Assembly (NCBI GenBank): GCA_031308135.1
Contig: JAHLJT010000631.1
Span: forward strand, 144,378,734 to 144,442,733
DNA length: 64,000 nucleotides
Source: Acheta domesticus
Taxonomy: Eukaryota > Arthropoda > Insecta > Orthoptera > Gryllidae
Direction of reading: 5' to 3'
Part shown: positions 18,122 to 28,052 of the stretch, piece after piece
Layout: each line of letters starts with the position of its first letter
How positions within the stretch are numbered: the stretch's first letter is position 1
The notes under the pieces: generated by a model
The model's database searches: none
What the model was told of the DNA's origin: nothing
Seen by the model: only the letters and a program-made list of their open reading frames with translations
Made by a program: the position numbers and the translations under genes

Positions 18122-19816
18122 TCATTTTTTACTTTTTTTATGTGCAGACATCTGTCTTTTTTCTCCAGCCGCCATCAGAGCATCCTTGTAAGGAGATGAC
18201 GTGATAAGGGCTGCCTTTGAAGGTTTTGGGCCTTTGTTTGATATCCTTTTCTTTGGTTTTGGAACAGGCCAGATATCTTTTGGTGATACAGTGGATGTAG
18301 AATTTTTCTGATTTCTTTCATTAAGTCCTGATGGACCCGCCAGTGCTAAGTCTTCAGCAGATGGGCCATTTCCAGATTCAACACAGTTCAAATGTGGAAC
18401 TGACACAGGTGGGTTTAGATTGTCCTTTTTTGGGCTTTGATTGTTCTCTTGTGGGGTTTTGTTGCCTTCCTGGGAGATTTTTGATCCAACGTTTTGCCCT
18501 GCTTGAGGAATAAATGTGTGTTCATGTTTTGTCTTTTTTGCTTTTACCAGGGTTTTCAAATTTAGTTCCTCTGCAGAGGATGGGGCAAAATCTACAGCAG
18601 AAAAGACGTTCCTGTTGCATGGATATAATCCTGTGACTTTAAACCCATTCACAGCAATTGCTCCGGTCTGGCAATTCAAATAAGCTTGACCCAACAATTC
18701 AGCAATATCGTAGGGTCCGACACATCTCTCACTATGGCGCATCCATTGCCGTATACTTTCACTGTACTTATGTTTTAAAGCCTCAAGAAATGTTTTGTCC
18801 AGAGGTTGCAACTTATGGGATGTATGTGGAGGCAAACTTACAATAGAAATGAAATTTTCTCTTGCAAGATTCACAACATCTAAATTTTTTGTGTGAGAGT
18901 TATGGCCATCCAGAATAAGGAATATTGGATCATCTTTTGAGGGCTTAGCTTTATCAATAAAATGCTTTAGCCAGTCAGTGAAAATGTTTGATTGAATCCA
19001 CCCAGATGGGTGACACCTTCCAATTGCTCCCGGAGGAGCACCCTTCATCAGAAGCTCGGTCGTATTTTTCCTTGGAAAAATGAACATGGGAGGTATGAAA
19101 GTTCCACCTGCACTTATGCAGCAGATCACTGTAACCAGAGAGCCTCGTTCGGCAGAACTTAGTGCTCCCACTTGCCTTTTGCCCCTTAAACCAATCACTC
19201 GTGGAGTTTTGCTTTGCACCTCGGAGATGCCTGTCTCGTCGACATTAAATACCCTATCTGGTGGGTATTTGTGCTTGGCATACTCGGCTTCTAAGATATT
19301 GAAGAAATTGTCTACTGCTTCTTTGCTAAAGCCATTTGCTCTGGAAAATGATGTTGCAGTAGGTTTTAAAACAGCTAATACATGCTTGTGACGATTCATA
19401 AAATGGTCAAACCAAGCCCTACCAGCTAATCCATTTTGTGTGAACAGATGTTTAATACCGTTTCTTTCACAAAGTTGATACCCTGCCCCGCGAACATCTT
19501 TTGTGGTAAGACCGTAGAATTTGCTTTCCATGACAAGCAAGTACTCGACTAATTCTTTTTCCAGCTCATCTCCTAGAATAGGTTTTCGTCCTAATTTGGT
19601 TGAAGCTGCTACTTCTGGGGGCTTGTCAACACGAACGAGCCTTTGAAGAGTAGGTCTTGAAACGAGAAATGTTTTGGAAGCCTTTTTCAAACCCATTTCT
19701 TTGCTCCTAACTGCCTTAATCGCTTTAATCATGTCTTCAGTATTCCAGTTTTTCCTTTTCGCTTTTGGTTTCGGCCCTAAGTTTCGAGGAAGAGGGGCAC
19801 GCGCCGCCGCTGTCAA
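18122..19816 (-). CDS. pogo-family transposase (C-terminus frameshifted)
   Basis: 564 residues, open throughout. The N-terminus has a psq-type helix-turn-helix (WNTEDMIKAIKAVRSKEM, then SKTFLVSRPTLQRL, about residues 24-60). A CENP-B-like DNA-binding region follows (LVMESKFYGLTTKDVRG, about 85-150). The DDE core has aspartates at 193 (FNVDETG), 303 (LILDGHNSH) and 340 (HKLQPLDKTF), with the family's NPP-like LPPHTSH motif. The catalytic triad is therefore intact. The LPRN at residues 9-12 resembles the usual MPRN start of insect relatives, so the original ATG may have been there. The frame ends after an AAAAAAAGTAAAAAATGA run, and the family's C-terminal zinc finger continues in other frames downstream, so this copy has suffered a homopolymer slip. 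Confidence 0.85.
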   Translation of the reverse strand: MTAAARAPLPRNLGPKPKAKRKNWNTEDMIKAIKAVRSKEMGLKKASKTFLVSRPTLQRLVRVDKPPEVAASTKLGRKPILGDELEKELVEYLLVMESKFYGLTTKDVRGAGYQLCERNGIKHLFTQNGLAGRAWFDHFMNRHKHVLAVLKPTATSFSRANGFSKEAVDNFFNILEAEYAKHKYPPDRVFNVDETGISEVQSKTPRVIGLRGKRQVGALSSAERGSLVTVICCISAGGTFIPPMFIFPRKNTTELLMKGAPPGAIGRCHPSGWIQSNIFTDWLKHFIDKAKPSKDDPIFLILDGHNSHTKNLDVVNLARENFISIVSLPPHTSHKLQPLDKTFLEALKHKYSESIRQWMRHSERCVGPYDIAELLGQAYLNCQTGAIAVNGFKVTGLYPCNRNVFSAVDFAPSSAEELNLKTLVKAKKTKHEHTFIPQAGQNVGSKISQEGNKTPQENNQSPKKDNLNPPVSVPHLNCVESGNGPSAEDLALAGPSGLNERNQKNSTSTVSPKDIWPVPKPKKRISNKGPKPSKAALITSSPYKDALMAAGEKRQMSAHKKSKK

Positions 19817-20346
19817 TCACGACACCATCCCGGGTGCCTGGACGCGATCATTGCTGGGTGCTTTGACCTGCTGGCGGTGGCCACGGAGCAGCTGAGGGGA
19901 CGGCCGACTTCAGGACAAAGGCGAGGGAGCGCCCTCTCCACTTTACCTGCCTGGGAGCCGACGCCAGCTGAGAGGCAGATCCTTCAAACACCAAAAATGG
20001 TAATGTTATTGTTATCGCAATAATGCGGAAGGACTGAGACTCCAAGAGAAAAGGGGTTCATTACGCCTTCAGTGTAAAGGTGTGAATGAAAAATCCAGCG
20101 GCATAAACTCATAATTGTTTTGTAAATAAATTTTGCTTGGGTATGGCAACCAACAATTGTCAGATAATAGGAATTAAGCCGCCATTATCACATAATGTAA
20201 AATCATTGTAAAATTTCATCATTCATCTCACATTTTATTAGATTAAATAATTATTGTTAAATTTAATGTTGTGTTGTGTGTTTTGTTATGAAAAACCCAT
20301 CACCGATCCTACTACCAAAAAGCAGAAAAAGGGGGTTCAGATTACA

Positions 20347-20444
20347 ATATATATATATATATATATATATTATTCCGAATGGTTGAGCCGCAATAAGCAC
20401 TCTAGAGGTGAATTGGAAAAATGGTGTGTGTGTGTATATATATA

Positions 20445-20487
<43 letters not shown>
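20347..20487. repeat. Two (TA)n arrays flanking a 52-bp spacer
   Basis: TA arrays at 20347-20371 and 20424-20487 (the latter with GT interruptions). The first abuts the right end of the pogo element, the second the 3' side of the LTR-like block. Confidence 0.9.
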
Positions 20488-20489
<2 letters not shown>

Positions 20490-21816
20490 TGACGCAAACC
20501 CGTCCGTAACACCCCTTTTCATATTTATTATAAATTCTGCCAATCCTCTCGACAACAATCGAGCGTCAGGGCGGGTGCGTCAGATATCTGCTCTTTCGAG
20601 CTTACTTAAATCTCAGGGCAGTGGGATCTTTGGGGTGTGAGAGCAATCCAAACACAGGAACACAAAATAACAGTAACAACAAAAGTTTAATGATTCCAAA
20701 ATAATAACTAATACTACTACAGACACAACTCGTCACTCTTCTCTTTCAATTTTCCAAATAAGTCATTAGCTTACATTATATCCTCTTTAAAATCACGTAA
20801 CCAAAATTTCTGCCAATTCTTAACATAATTACTGTCCCAGTAAAATTCGTAATTCTTTTAACAAAACCAACTGATTAAATTCTGCTTGCGCTTTAACTTT
20901 ATCACGGCAGCGCTCTCCCAATGTTATTGAACACTCGATTTTAACTCTTTCGCAACTGAATAATAAACCGTGCTCTGTAGCGCACCTTCCTTCACACTTT
21001 GATACAATTTAACACCTTTACTTTGATTCATTTACAATAGAAAACTAATAGGTAACCAGGCGTCAAAATGGCTTGTGCTTTTAACACTGTAACATGAAAG
21101 TCATTTATCCTTTACATTCTATAACCTCCCCAAATAACTCCTACCGTCTTCATTCGACACGGCGCGAACTTGACCTATATTTTCGCTAGCCCCGTTACCT
21201 CTCCTTCCTGGCGGGTAGGTGGCCTTGTCCCCAGTCGCTCGCTGTCGCGTTGCTGCCAGCGCTGGCGCTCCGCGCCGCGGCCTCGGTACTCGGCGACGCG
21301 CTGTCTTCGTTCTTCCGTCTTCAACTCCCGTCGCCGTTCTTCTTCCGTCTCCTTCTTCTTGTGGTCCCGTCCTTCTTCTTTCTTGCGCTCCCAGCTCCGT
21401 CGTCCTTCTTCCGTCTTCTTCGTCCGCCTCGGTCCCGACTCCTCCGTCCGATATTGTACGGTGCTCGTCCGCCTTCGGGTCTCGTCCGGCGCGTTCTTTT
21501 ACTCACGCCCGTTGTTTCTCGCACGCCGGCATGAGGTATAGTTTTCGCCGCGTACTAGATCTCTCCTCCGTTTCGGCTACAGATTTTATGGTGTAATCTG
21601 AGCGTCAATTTGTTACCAATTTCAGGGACGACCTCTCTCACGATGCCGTAACTGCCAGAATCTTCACAAATGTTGTAATTACTTTGCTGATGACTAGCTA
21701 GACGCCTTTGGACGTCGGATACTCCTAACTAACTTAACATTCCTTCGCGTAATCTTTCGGCGTCGGCCACCAATGCTTCGGAGAGAAATGCTGCCTGCTC
21801 CGACCGACAAAATCTG

Positions 21817-21984
21817 AAGAGATGTTTCTTCCTCCACTGACGAAAGCTCAAGAGATCTTTCTTCCTCCGCTGACGAAAGCTAAAGAGATCTTTCTTCCAC
21901 CACTGACGAAAGCTAGAGATCTTTCTTCCACCACTGACGAAAGCTAAAGAGATCTTTCTTCCACCACTGACGAAAGCTAAAGAG
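21817..21984. repeat. ~34-bp minisatellite, five copies
   Basis: Five tandem copies of AGAGATCTTTCTTCCACC + ACTGACGAAAGCTAA, differing by a few substitutions and small indels. They lie between the TATA-like element and the GC-rich body of the LTR-like block. Confidence 0.9.
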
Positions 21985-22191
21985 AACCATCCGGTTGCGG
22001 ATCCGCGTTTTATGCCCTCGGTTCGCAGGGGTAACGCGGTGCCTCCTACTCCCCTCCAGTTACTGCGTCATTTTCTCGCGACTTGTGAACGACGTTATAG
22101 GCGACAACTTCCTCATCCGCGGGCGCGCCTCTTTTGAACTGCGCCGCGCTCTCTCTCGTTCTTTTTTTGCGTTTTATGGGGTTGTAGCACC

Positions 22192-22220
22192 TGTGACGAA
22201 CCTCATAATTCAGGTTCGTC

Positions 22221-22223
<3 letters not shown>
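22192..22223. repeat. 12-bp perfect inverted repeat at LTR-like terminus
   Basis: TGTGACGAACCT and AGGTTCGTCACA are separated by 8 bases. The right arm touches the TA array. It could be the terminal repeat of the LTR-like block or a small hairpin. Confidence 0.85.

Positions 22224-22266
<43 letters not shown>
22224..22266. repeat. (TA)n microsatellite
   Basis: About 21 TA units directly beside the terminus of the minus-oriented LTR-like block. Confidence 0.95.
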
Positions 22267-22269
<3 letters not shown>

Positions 22270-23277
22270 CTGTATCGAAAAAAATAGAGTTCAATGGCTT
22301 AGTGAAAAACCGTTCGCTTTCGATTCAATAACAACATCGGCACCAATAAAATCGTTTTTAAAATGGGTTTTGGGGTGCCACAAACGCCATAAACACCCCC
22401 ATTTCTTGTTTTTTTCGCTACTTTTTAGAAAATAACGAATAAATATTTTAATATGAATTTTATCAACGGATTTTGGGCTGAGGTGGTGCTCAGCTTACCC
22501 CGCAACAATTTTATCATCAAACACTACTTATTTGACTGAACCAGTGGGCCACATTAGCTCGAATATGTGCAATTTTGCATTAAAGCCATAGAAATATATA
22601 CTTTTCAATTGGCCATAGATCTGTAAAATTTAATCCAAAATAATTTTTAATTTAGAGACGATAATAGAGCTGGAATGACGCAGGCAACTATCCTTCCAAA
22701 GATTCTCTTTGAGATTTTCCTACAGTGATGGGAAGCGACAGTCTCAGACGTGAATGGCTAACATACTGGTAAACTTGAGATCGCCGCAGATTACGGATCA
22801 ATTATTTGACACATCGAAATTATTATCGCGTTTAAACCGAGGACTGTACAGAGGGGCACTGGCACCGATGGGAGTTAAATTAGAACGTGACGAAAGCGCC
22901 CCAGACCGGGGCCTTGCCTTTCGTTTCAACGCGCTCGACCCAATCGCGAGCTGCTCTGTGCCGAAATAAATCAGAACGAGAAAAACTCTCGTTGCTTATC
23001 GCCTATGCGCAGTGGCTCCGAATGAAAGAAATGTTGATGCAAGATTGCAAATTACAAATAGTTTTTAAAAACTTCGTGAACATTTTTTCTCGTTTGTGTG
23101 TAAACTTGGTTGGTGAATGCAATAATGATGCATTCATCATCATTATTATTATTACTTTTATTATTATTATATTAACAATAATAATTCGCTCGTGTTTGGG
23201 CAAAAGGAAATAAGTCTTGTTTCATAATTTTACACGAGAGCAAAAAGAAATGGATTTTTATATATATTGTGGCGGCA
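22267..23277. other. Unassigned spacer
   Basis: AT-rich to about 22740, then mixed composition. An imperfect ATT-rich stretch lies at 23124-23180. No frame with recognisable motifs was found. Confidence 0.45.
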
Positions 23278-24707
23278 TATAGCGGTGCCTTAAGAAATTT
23301 ACAACAAAAACTTCTTTTTCGTACTCTCAGGCATGCGCACGTGCGCTTACCCCGCTCGCCTCGGCACCCAGCCGCGCCCCACCCCACCCGTTGTTCTTTG
23401 AGTCACATCCCTCCGACCACGCCGTTCGGGTGACAATTTATGATCACTTGTCGTCAAAGGCCACTTGACGGACCCACTTCACTGAGTGCACCTTTTGTGT
23501 CTCGCCGATCCCTGGGCGCGCTCCTCGCTTCCACGCCTGTCGCGCTAATTCAAGAAAGTTCGAACCCTTTGCTATGCAATAATTGCTCACAAGGGTGCCC
23601 CCCCCCCGAGGAATGCAGCTGCGTTTCGGTAAACAGAGATAGCGTTTCGGTAGAGAGAGATACTTTAGAAAATTTTTCACGAATCCGCGGACCGCGATTC
23701 GTCAAAATTATTTCTGCGACGCAGTTAGGTCTGACCAATGACAGGTTTCACAAAGTAGGTCAGCAAGCCCGGGATGAACTTAGGAGGGGGAAGATCCGGA
23801 GAGGGACGGATTCCCAAAATCTTGAGAAAAAAAGAAAAACACTAGGGAAGTAGTCGTGAGGGAGAACACACGAGAGCAGCGGCCGCGAAACAAACACTTA
23901 GAAGTGAGTTACGAGAGGGCGCTTCATGACTGGTCGTGGAAGCCGTGGACCAGTTCTTTTTTTTGTTGGTTCGGGTATTCGAAGTAGTGAAAACTCGTTG
24001 CCTAATTCGAGCGAAAGAGCCGCGAATACCAGTATCCAGCCTCCGGTCCGCACCAGCAATTAAATGCTCTCGTATCGCTCGTCCGAGTCGTAGTGAGAAA
24101 CGAATCCGGACTCGTCCAGCGCCTTGGTGGCGAGGCGGAAATGGGACCTTCGCGACCTCGGGGCACGCAGTGGCCGCGAGAAGGCGTCCGCCCTCCCGTT
24201 TCAACATTGCGGCTCACCGGACAATGCTACTGAAGACGCCAGGGCCATCGACCACAAGGTGGACACCCCAGCCCACGCCCATTCAACAGATAAGACTTTT
24301 AACGCACGCCCGCGCTTTGGGGCGCCCCGCCTAGAGACGAGACGGAAAATATCACCGAAATTCTAAAGTGTTTTATCTTCCTCTGTTTTTTTGTTTGTTT
24401 TTGTTAGAGTTAAGCGGTGCCGCGCAATGGCATATTTTTTAAGAATGTAACAAGTGTAATTAACTATCTTTTCTCCTAATTTTCTTTTCCTGAGCTCAAT
24501 AGGTAGGGTGTAATCCCACCTCATGGGATTTTTTCATGTAACTTCCCCGGCCGTAGGTCGGGAATAAATGTATAATTTTGTTTCACTGCCCAATTACGGC
24601 TAATCATTTACAAAGCAGTTTCCCGGCCCGCACCTCTCTTCCACCCACTAGACGATGTTGCAATTCGGCTTTCCTAACTTGGGGCCGGAGGACGCGATGT
24701 CGTTGCA

Positions 24708-24710
<3 letters not shown>
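23278..24710 (+). other. GC-rich block with LTR-like features
   Basis: The block begins TGTGGCGGCATATAGCGG, has a GC-rich middle with overlapping short frames on both strands, then an AT-rich tail with polyadenylation-like AATAAA near 24563. The composition profile resembles an insect LTR, but I saw neither matching termini nor a second copy. Treat it as a hypothesis. Confidence 0.25.

Positions 24711-24762
<52 letters not shown>
24711..24762. repeat. (TA)n microsatellite
   Basis: About 26 TA units immediately before the TGACGAA start of the plus-oriented LTR-like block, mirroring the arrangement at 22224-22266. Confidence 0.95.
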
Positions 24763-24766
<4 letters not shown>

Positions 24767-26205
24767 CGAAATGCGGATGCCCACATTTGCCACATACGCC
24801 CACGCATCGTATCATCAGGAGCTGACGTGGAGAGGCGAGCGCGGCGCGAGTTGAAAGGGGCGCGCCGTGAGAAACTAATGAGCGTGGTGGCCGTGGAGAG
24901 AGCGCGGCGAGCTGTGACCCAGGCATTCATAGGAGAGGGAGATGACGCGTCGTCGACCCCTCCGAGGAGAGGGAAGAAAGGTCGCATAAAAATGCCGGAC
25001 CGCAAAAGATCTAGTCTTCTGTTCCCGAATACCGTCCGAGTGACATAGTAGTATTGAGACAGACGACTTATTAGATGGGAGTATTAAGCGTCAAACAAGC
25101 ATTAGTTAGGCACGAGGTGCGAAAGTTGGTGGTAGTAAAAGTTGTTTGAGGAAGTAGGCAAGTGCCGCATTGTTAAGAAACGTTTAATTTCTTGTGAGAG
25201 GACGGTGAATCGCTGACTGGCGCTGAATAGTTAAATTGAGTGGTACGTCGTACACACCCGCACTGAGTCTAACACGCAACATCATTAACCAGTTGCATCG
25301 TGCACGGACTGTCGCACGCGGGTCATTGCGGAGTAGGCGAAAGAAGACCGAAGAAGACGCGTTCGCGAGTTCCGGGATACCTCGGCGAAGGAAGACGGAA
25401 GAGGACGTGATCGCGAGGCTCCCGGATCAGACGCGGTTGAAGAAAGAAGCCCGGAAAACGACGCGGAAGGCAGCGAGCAGCTGGCAAACTTTCGGCATAC
25501 GACGCCGTCACTGAGCGTACTCGGTGCCGCGTGATGTGGCCAGCGCGACCGAACGTCGGCCGCTTGTCGCCGTCGCCAAGGCCGAAGCACGCCGCCGCTG
25601 GCGAGTCCCGGGGAAAGGTAACGGGAAATGGCGAATAAAGCAAAAATAGGTTAACGCGCCGCGGCGGGGAGAGAGAACGTTGAAGGAGAACTCAGAGAGA
25701 ACGTTGAAGGAGGGGGGGGAAAGTTATGCGGTAGGGAGCTAGAGAATCGTTACGACAGCCTGATTCTATAACTGCCGAGAGTAATTGATGTAAATTGTTG
25801 TGATAATTGTTGTGATTTTTCAAGAATAAATTTGGTGTAAATGCGACCCAGTTGGTCGAGGCCATTGCATTATTGAAGCAAGTTGTAAGTGCCGTAAGTC
25901 CGAACCCGGTGCCACTGGGCGGCTTTAAGCACGAAATCTTACAAGGTGCAAATAATTAGTTAAAGGGAATTCCCAGGACAGGGCCCGAGAGTGGCAAGCA
26001 CAGATTGTTAAGTGCAACAAAGCACGGTATGTTGAGTGAGTGTATTTCACTTGTTCTTTCACAGAGTGATTACTGTATTTTTTTAAATAGAGTTCATCAA
26101 TAAACCCAGTTTAATTGGACTTTTTTCTCATGTGTGTGCCTTGTGTTTGGATTCCTCACGCCCAAAAGATCCCACTGCCTGAGACAAATAAAGCTCGAAA
26201 GAGCA
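24763..26205 (+). mobile_element. LTR-like block (plus orientation), relative of 20488-22223
   Basis: Starts GTGACGAAATGCGG after a TA array, has a TATA-like GCATAAAAATGCCGG at about 24984, a GC-rich body with GAAGAAGAC-type purine runs (25330-25630), AATAAA signals (about 25824 and 26099) and a tail (GTGTTTGGATT, AGATCCCACTGCC, AGCTCGAAAGAGCA) shared with the minus-oriented block. The same order of parts in both blocks supports one family. No internal coding region is attached. Confidence 0.4.
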
Positions 26206-26213
26206 TAGCAAAA

Positions 26214-27589
26214 AGGCTAGCTATTCGGACTTGCCAATACTCTTGACATCTGCCATTTATTGCCGCCCAAACTGCATTTTTTCGACATTTTCTTAAGTTT
26301 TCCAATAGTAGAACAAAACTATTTTAAGAATATTAAAAAAAACAATTAAACCCTGCCATAAATGGCAATTTTCGTTGAAAAATTTGGAGCCGTTTCAAGA
26401 AAATGACGTTTGAGCGCTACTGTAAATGCGAAACGTGAAGCTCTTTTTTACAGAAACGTTTTTAGTTTTCGAAAAACTTCATTTGAAGTCTTTTTAATCA
26501 CTTACACTCAAAAATTCAATAGTGTTTACAAATTGCAGGAAATGTGCATTTTAACCGTATGAGAGAACTTTCAAAAAAATTACACTTTTGTAATTTTATT
26601 TAAAATACCGAAAATTAACATTACGCCGTATTAAAGAGTGCAATTATCACTATCCGTTCGAAAAGTTTGAACAAAACATTTGAAACCATTTTTGAGAAAA
26701 TGGCGTTTGAGCGTTTCTGAAAATGCGCAATTTTGAGCTAGTTTTCATAGAAAACGGTTATTTTCGAGAAACTTTGTATGACATATTTAAATCACATGTA
26801 CTCATAAAGATAATAATGTGAACAACTCGCCGCTAATATAAATATTAACGTCGTGAAAGACAAGTCAAACAAATTACATTTTTGTAATTTTTGAAAAAAC
26901 AAAAGAATAGGGCAATATTCAGTTTATGACATCTCATAGAGCTCATTTAGCACTATCGCCACCAATTGTTTCACAAAAATTGGATCCGTTTTTGAGAAAG
27001 TCTGTTTTTTGTAATTTTTTGAAATTGAAAATATTGCTTGCAGTATTGCGCGAAAACTACTAAAATTATCAAAAAAATGTACAAGACCTTAGTGAAAGGA
27101 CTCACTTTGGAAAACAAATTTTATTTGCAGAAAAAGTCTTCAATTATGGAGCTGTAGGAATATGCTGATAAAATCAAACTTTTGATGTTTTCAAAAGTTC
27201 TGAGTTAACCGTGAAAATCGGACCTATCCATAGGCATATTGTACTCTCTTCTTACAAGAAATTTAAAGAAAAAATTTGGAGCTGTTTTTGAGACAATTTC
27301 GAAAATGTCCGTGAGACTTGTGGTCCCTCGAGTGGAAGCAGATTGACCGGGAATATCCATTTTGGAAGAAATCGCACGTATATTTTAAGCGCTAGTGTTG
27401 TTCACAGACTGACGGAGAGACAGATAGATGGACGGGTGGACGTTTTGAAAAAAAACACTTTGGCGGTATAAGGAGACTCCAAAACGTGTATTTCCGTTAA
27501 AATCTCAAAATCGATTTTCCGCAGCATTACATAAGTTTCCGTACACTACATATATTACTCCGTATATACGTGTGTACACGGGAAAGTAC
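26214..27589 (-). repeat. Helentron-like copy (reverse orientation)
   Basis: The reverse-oriented family body starts near GCTAGCTATTCGGACTTGCC (lacking the last ~40 bp of the 3' end) and ends in the 5' terminus CCGTATATACGTGTGTACACGGGAAAGTACT. Internal landmarks such as GAGCCGTTTTTGAG and GACGGACGG-type repeats are present. It faces the copy at 28053 head to head. Confidence 0.75.
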
Positions 27590-27605
27590 TAAAGAGACGC
27601 CGGAA

Positions 27606-28041
27606 TGTGGCTGCTCCAGGAAACATCCCACGCAAACTGTTGAGAAAGCTTAGTGGCGAGTCTGGGACGATTTTGCAAGACCCTTGGAATTGGCTAGCCA
27701 TTGAGCCTGGGGACGCGGACAGCATGACGCCGGGAGGGGGAGACATGGGTGTATATAAGACGGGTGGTTTCTACACTCGCGAGATTCAGAGAGATTTGTA
27801 GAGCTTGTGTTTGCCGAAAGGCTGGGAGGGATCTCCAGTGAACTCCAGCACGTGGTTTTCGGGGCGGAGACCGTTTAGGCGCCAGGTCGCGGGGTTTTCT
27901 TGGCTAAGGAGAAGAAAAAGTTTGCCAGGGTTTAATCAATATTTGTAAATTTCTTTACCAGTTATGCTTCTTTGAAAATAAATGTAAATATTGTTATCTT
28001 CAACGCAGTTGTCTTTCATTCACTCCAGTACGTCACAGACT
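27606..28041 (+). mobile_element. Candidate 436-bp solo LTR
   Basis: It lies between two head-to-head Helentron-like copies. It starts TGTGGCTGCTCC, has a TATA box (GTGTATATAAGACG, 27749-27762) and an AATAAA signal (27977-27982) at the spacing of an LTR. CGGAA occurs just before (27601-27605) and just after (28042-28046), a possible 5-bp target duplication. The last bases are ACT rather than the canonical CA, which weakens the call. No coding capacity. Confidence 0.4.
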
Positions 28042-28052
28042 CGGAACCTTTT

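Larger units (their letters stand above)
17457..20346 (-). mobile_element. pogo/Tigger-type DNA transposon
   Basis: About 2.9 kb between two TA arrays, carrying a pogo-family transposase on the minus strand. Candidate inverted termini: GGTAATATGAGCCCCCC at the left (17465-17481) and, as reverse complement, TGTAATCTGAACCCCC at the right (ending about 20346). A second related motif lies inside each end: GGTATTATGAGCCCC at 17663-17677 and reverse-complement GTAATGAACCCC at about 20052-20063. Exact ends are blurred by TA-array growth. The 19817-20050 region, upstream of the transposase, is its presumed leader. Confidence 0.65.
20488..22223 (-). mobile_element. LTR-like block (minus orientation), candidate solo LTR
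   Basis: On the minus strand the block starts TGTGACGAACC directly beside a TA array (22223), has a TATA-like CATAAAACGCGG near 22010, a GC-rich purine-patterned middle (21170-21540), and a tail near 20593-20670 that is about 80% similar to 26128-26205 in the oppositely oriented block at 24763-26205. No gag or pol is attached. Terminal TG, promoter-like element and repetition argue for an LTR, but no target duplication was found and the 3' boundary is uncertain. Confidence 0.4.

Noticed and set aside
20254..20640. Frames with long Tyr-Ile runs (also at 4210, 17256, 22046, 24604)
   Set aside because: Translations of TA microsatellites, not proteins.
21170..21596. Ser/Arg/Leu-rich frames of 94-125 codons
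   Set aside because: They come from the GC-rich purine/pyrimidine-patterned body of an LTR-like block; several frames are open simultaneously.
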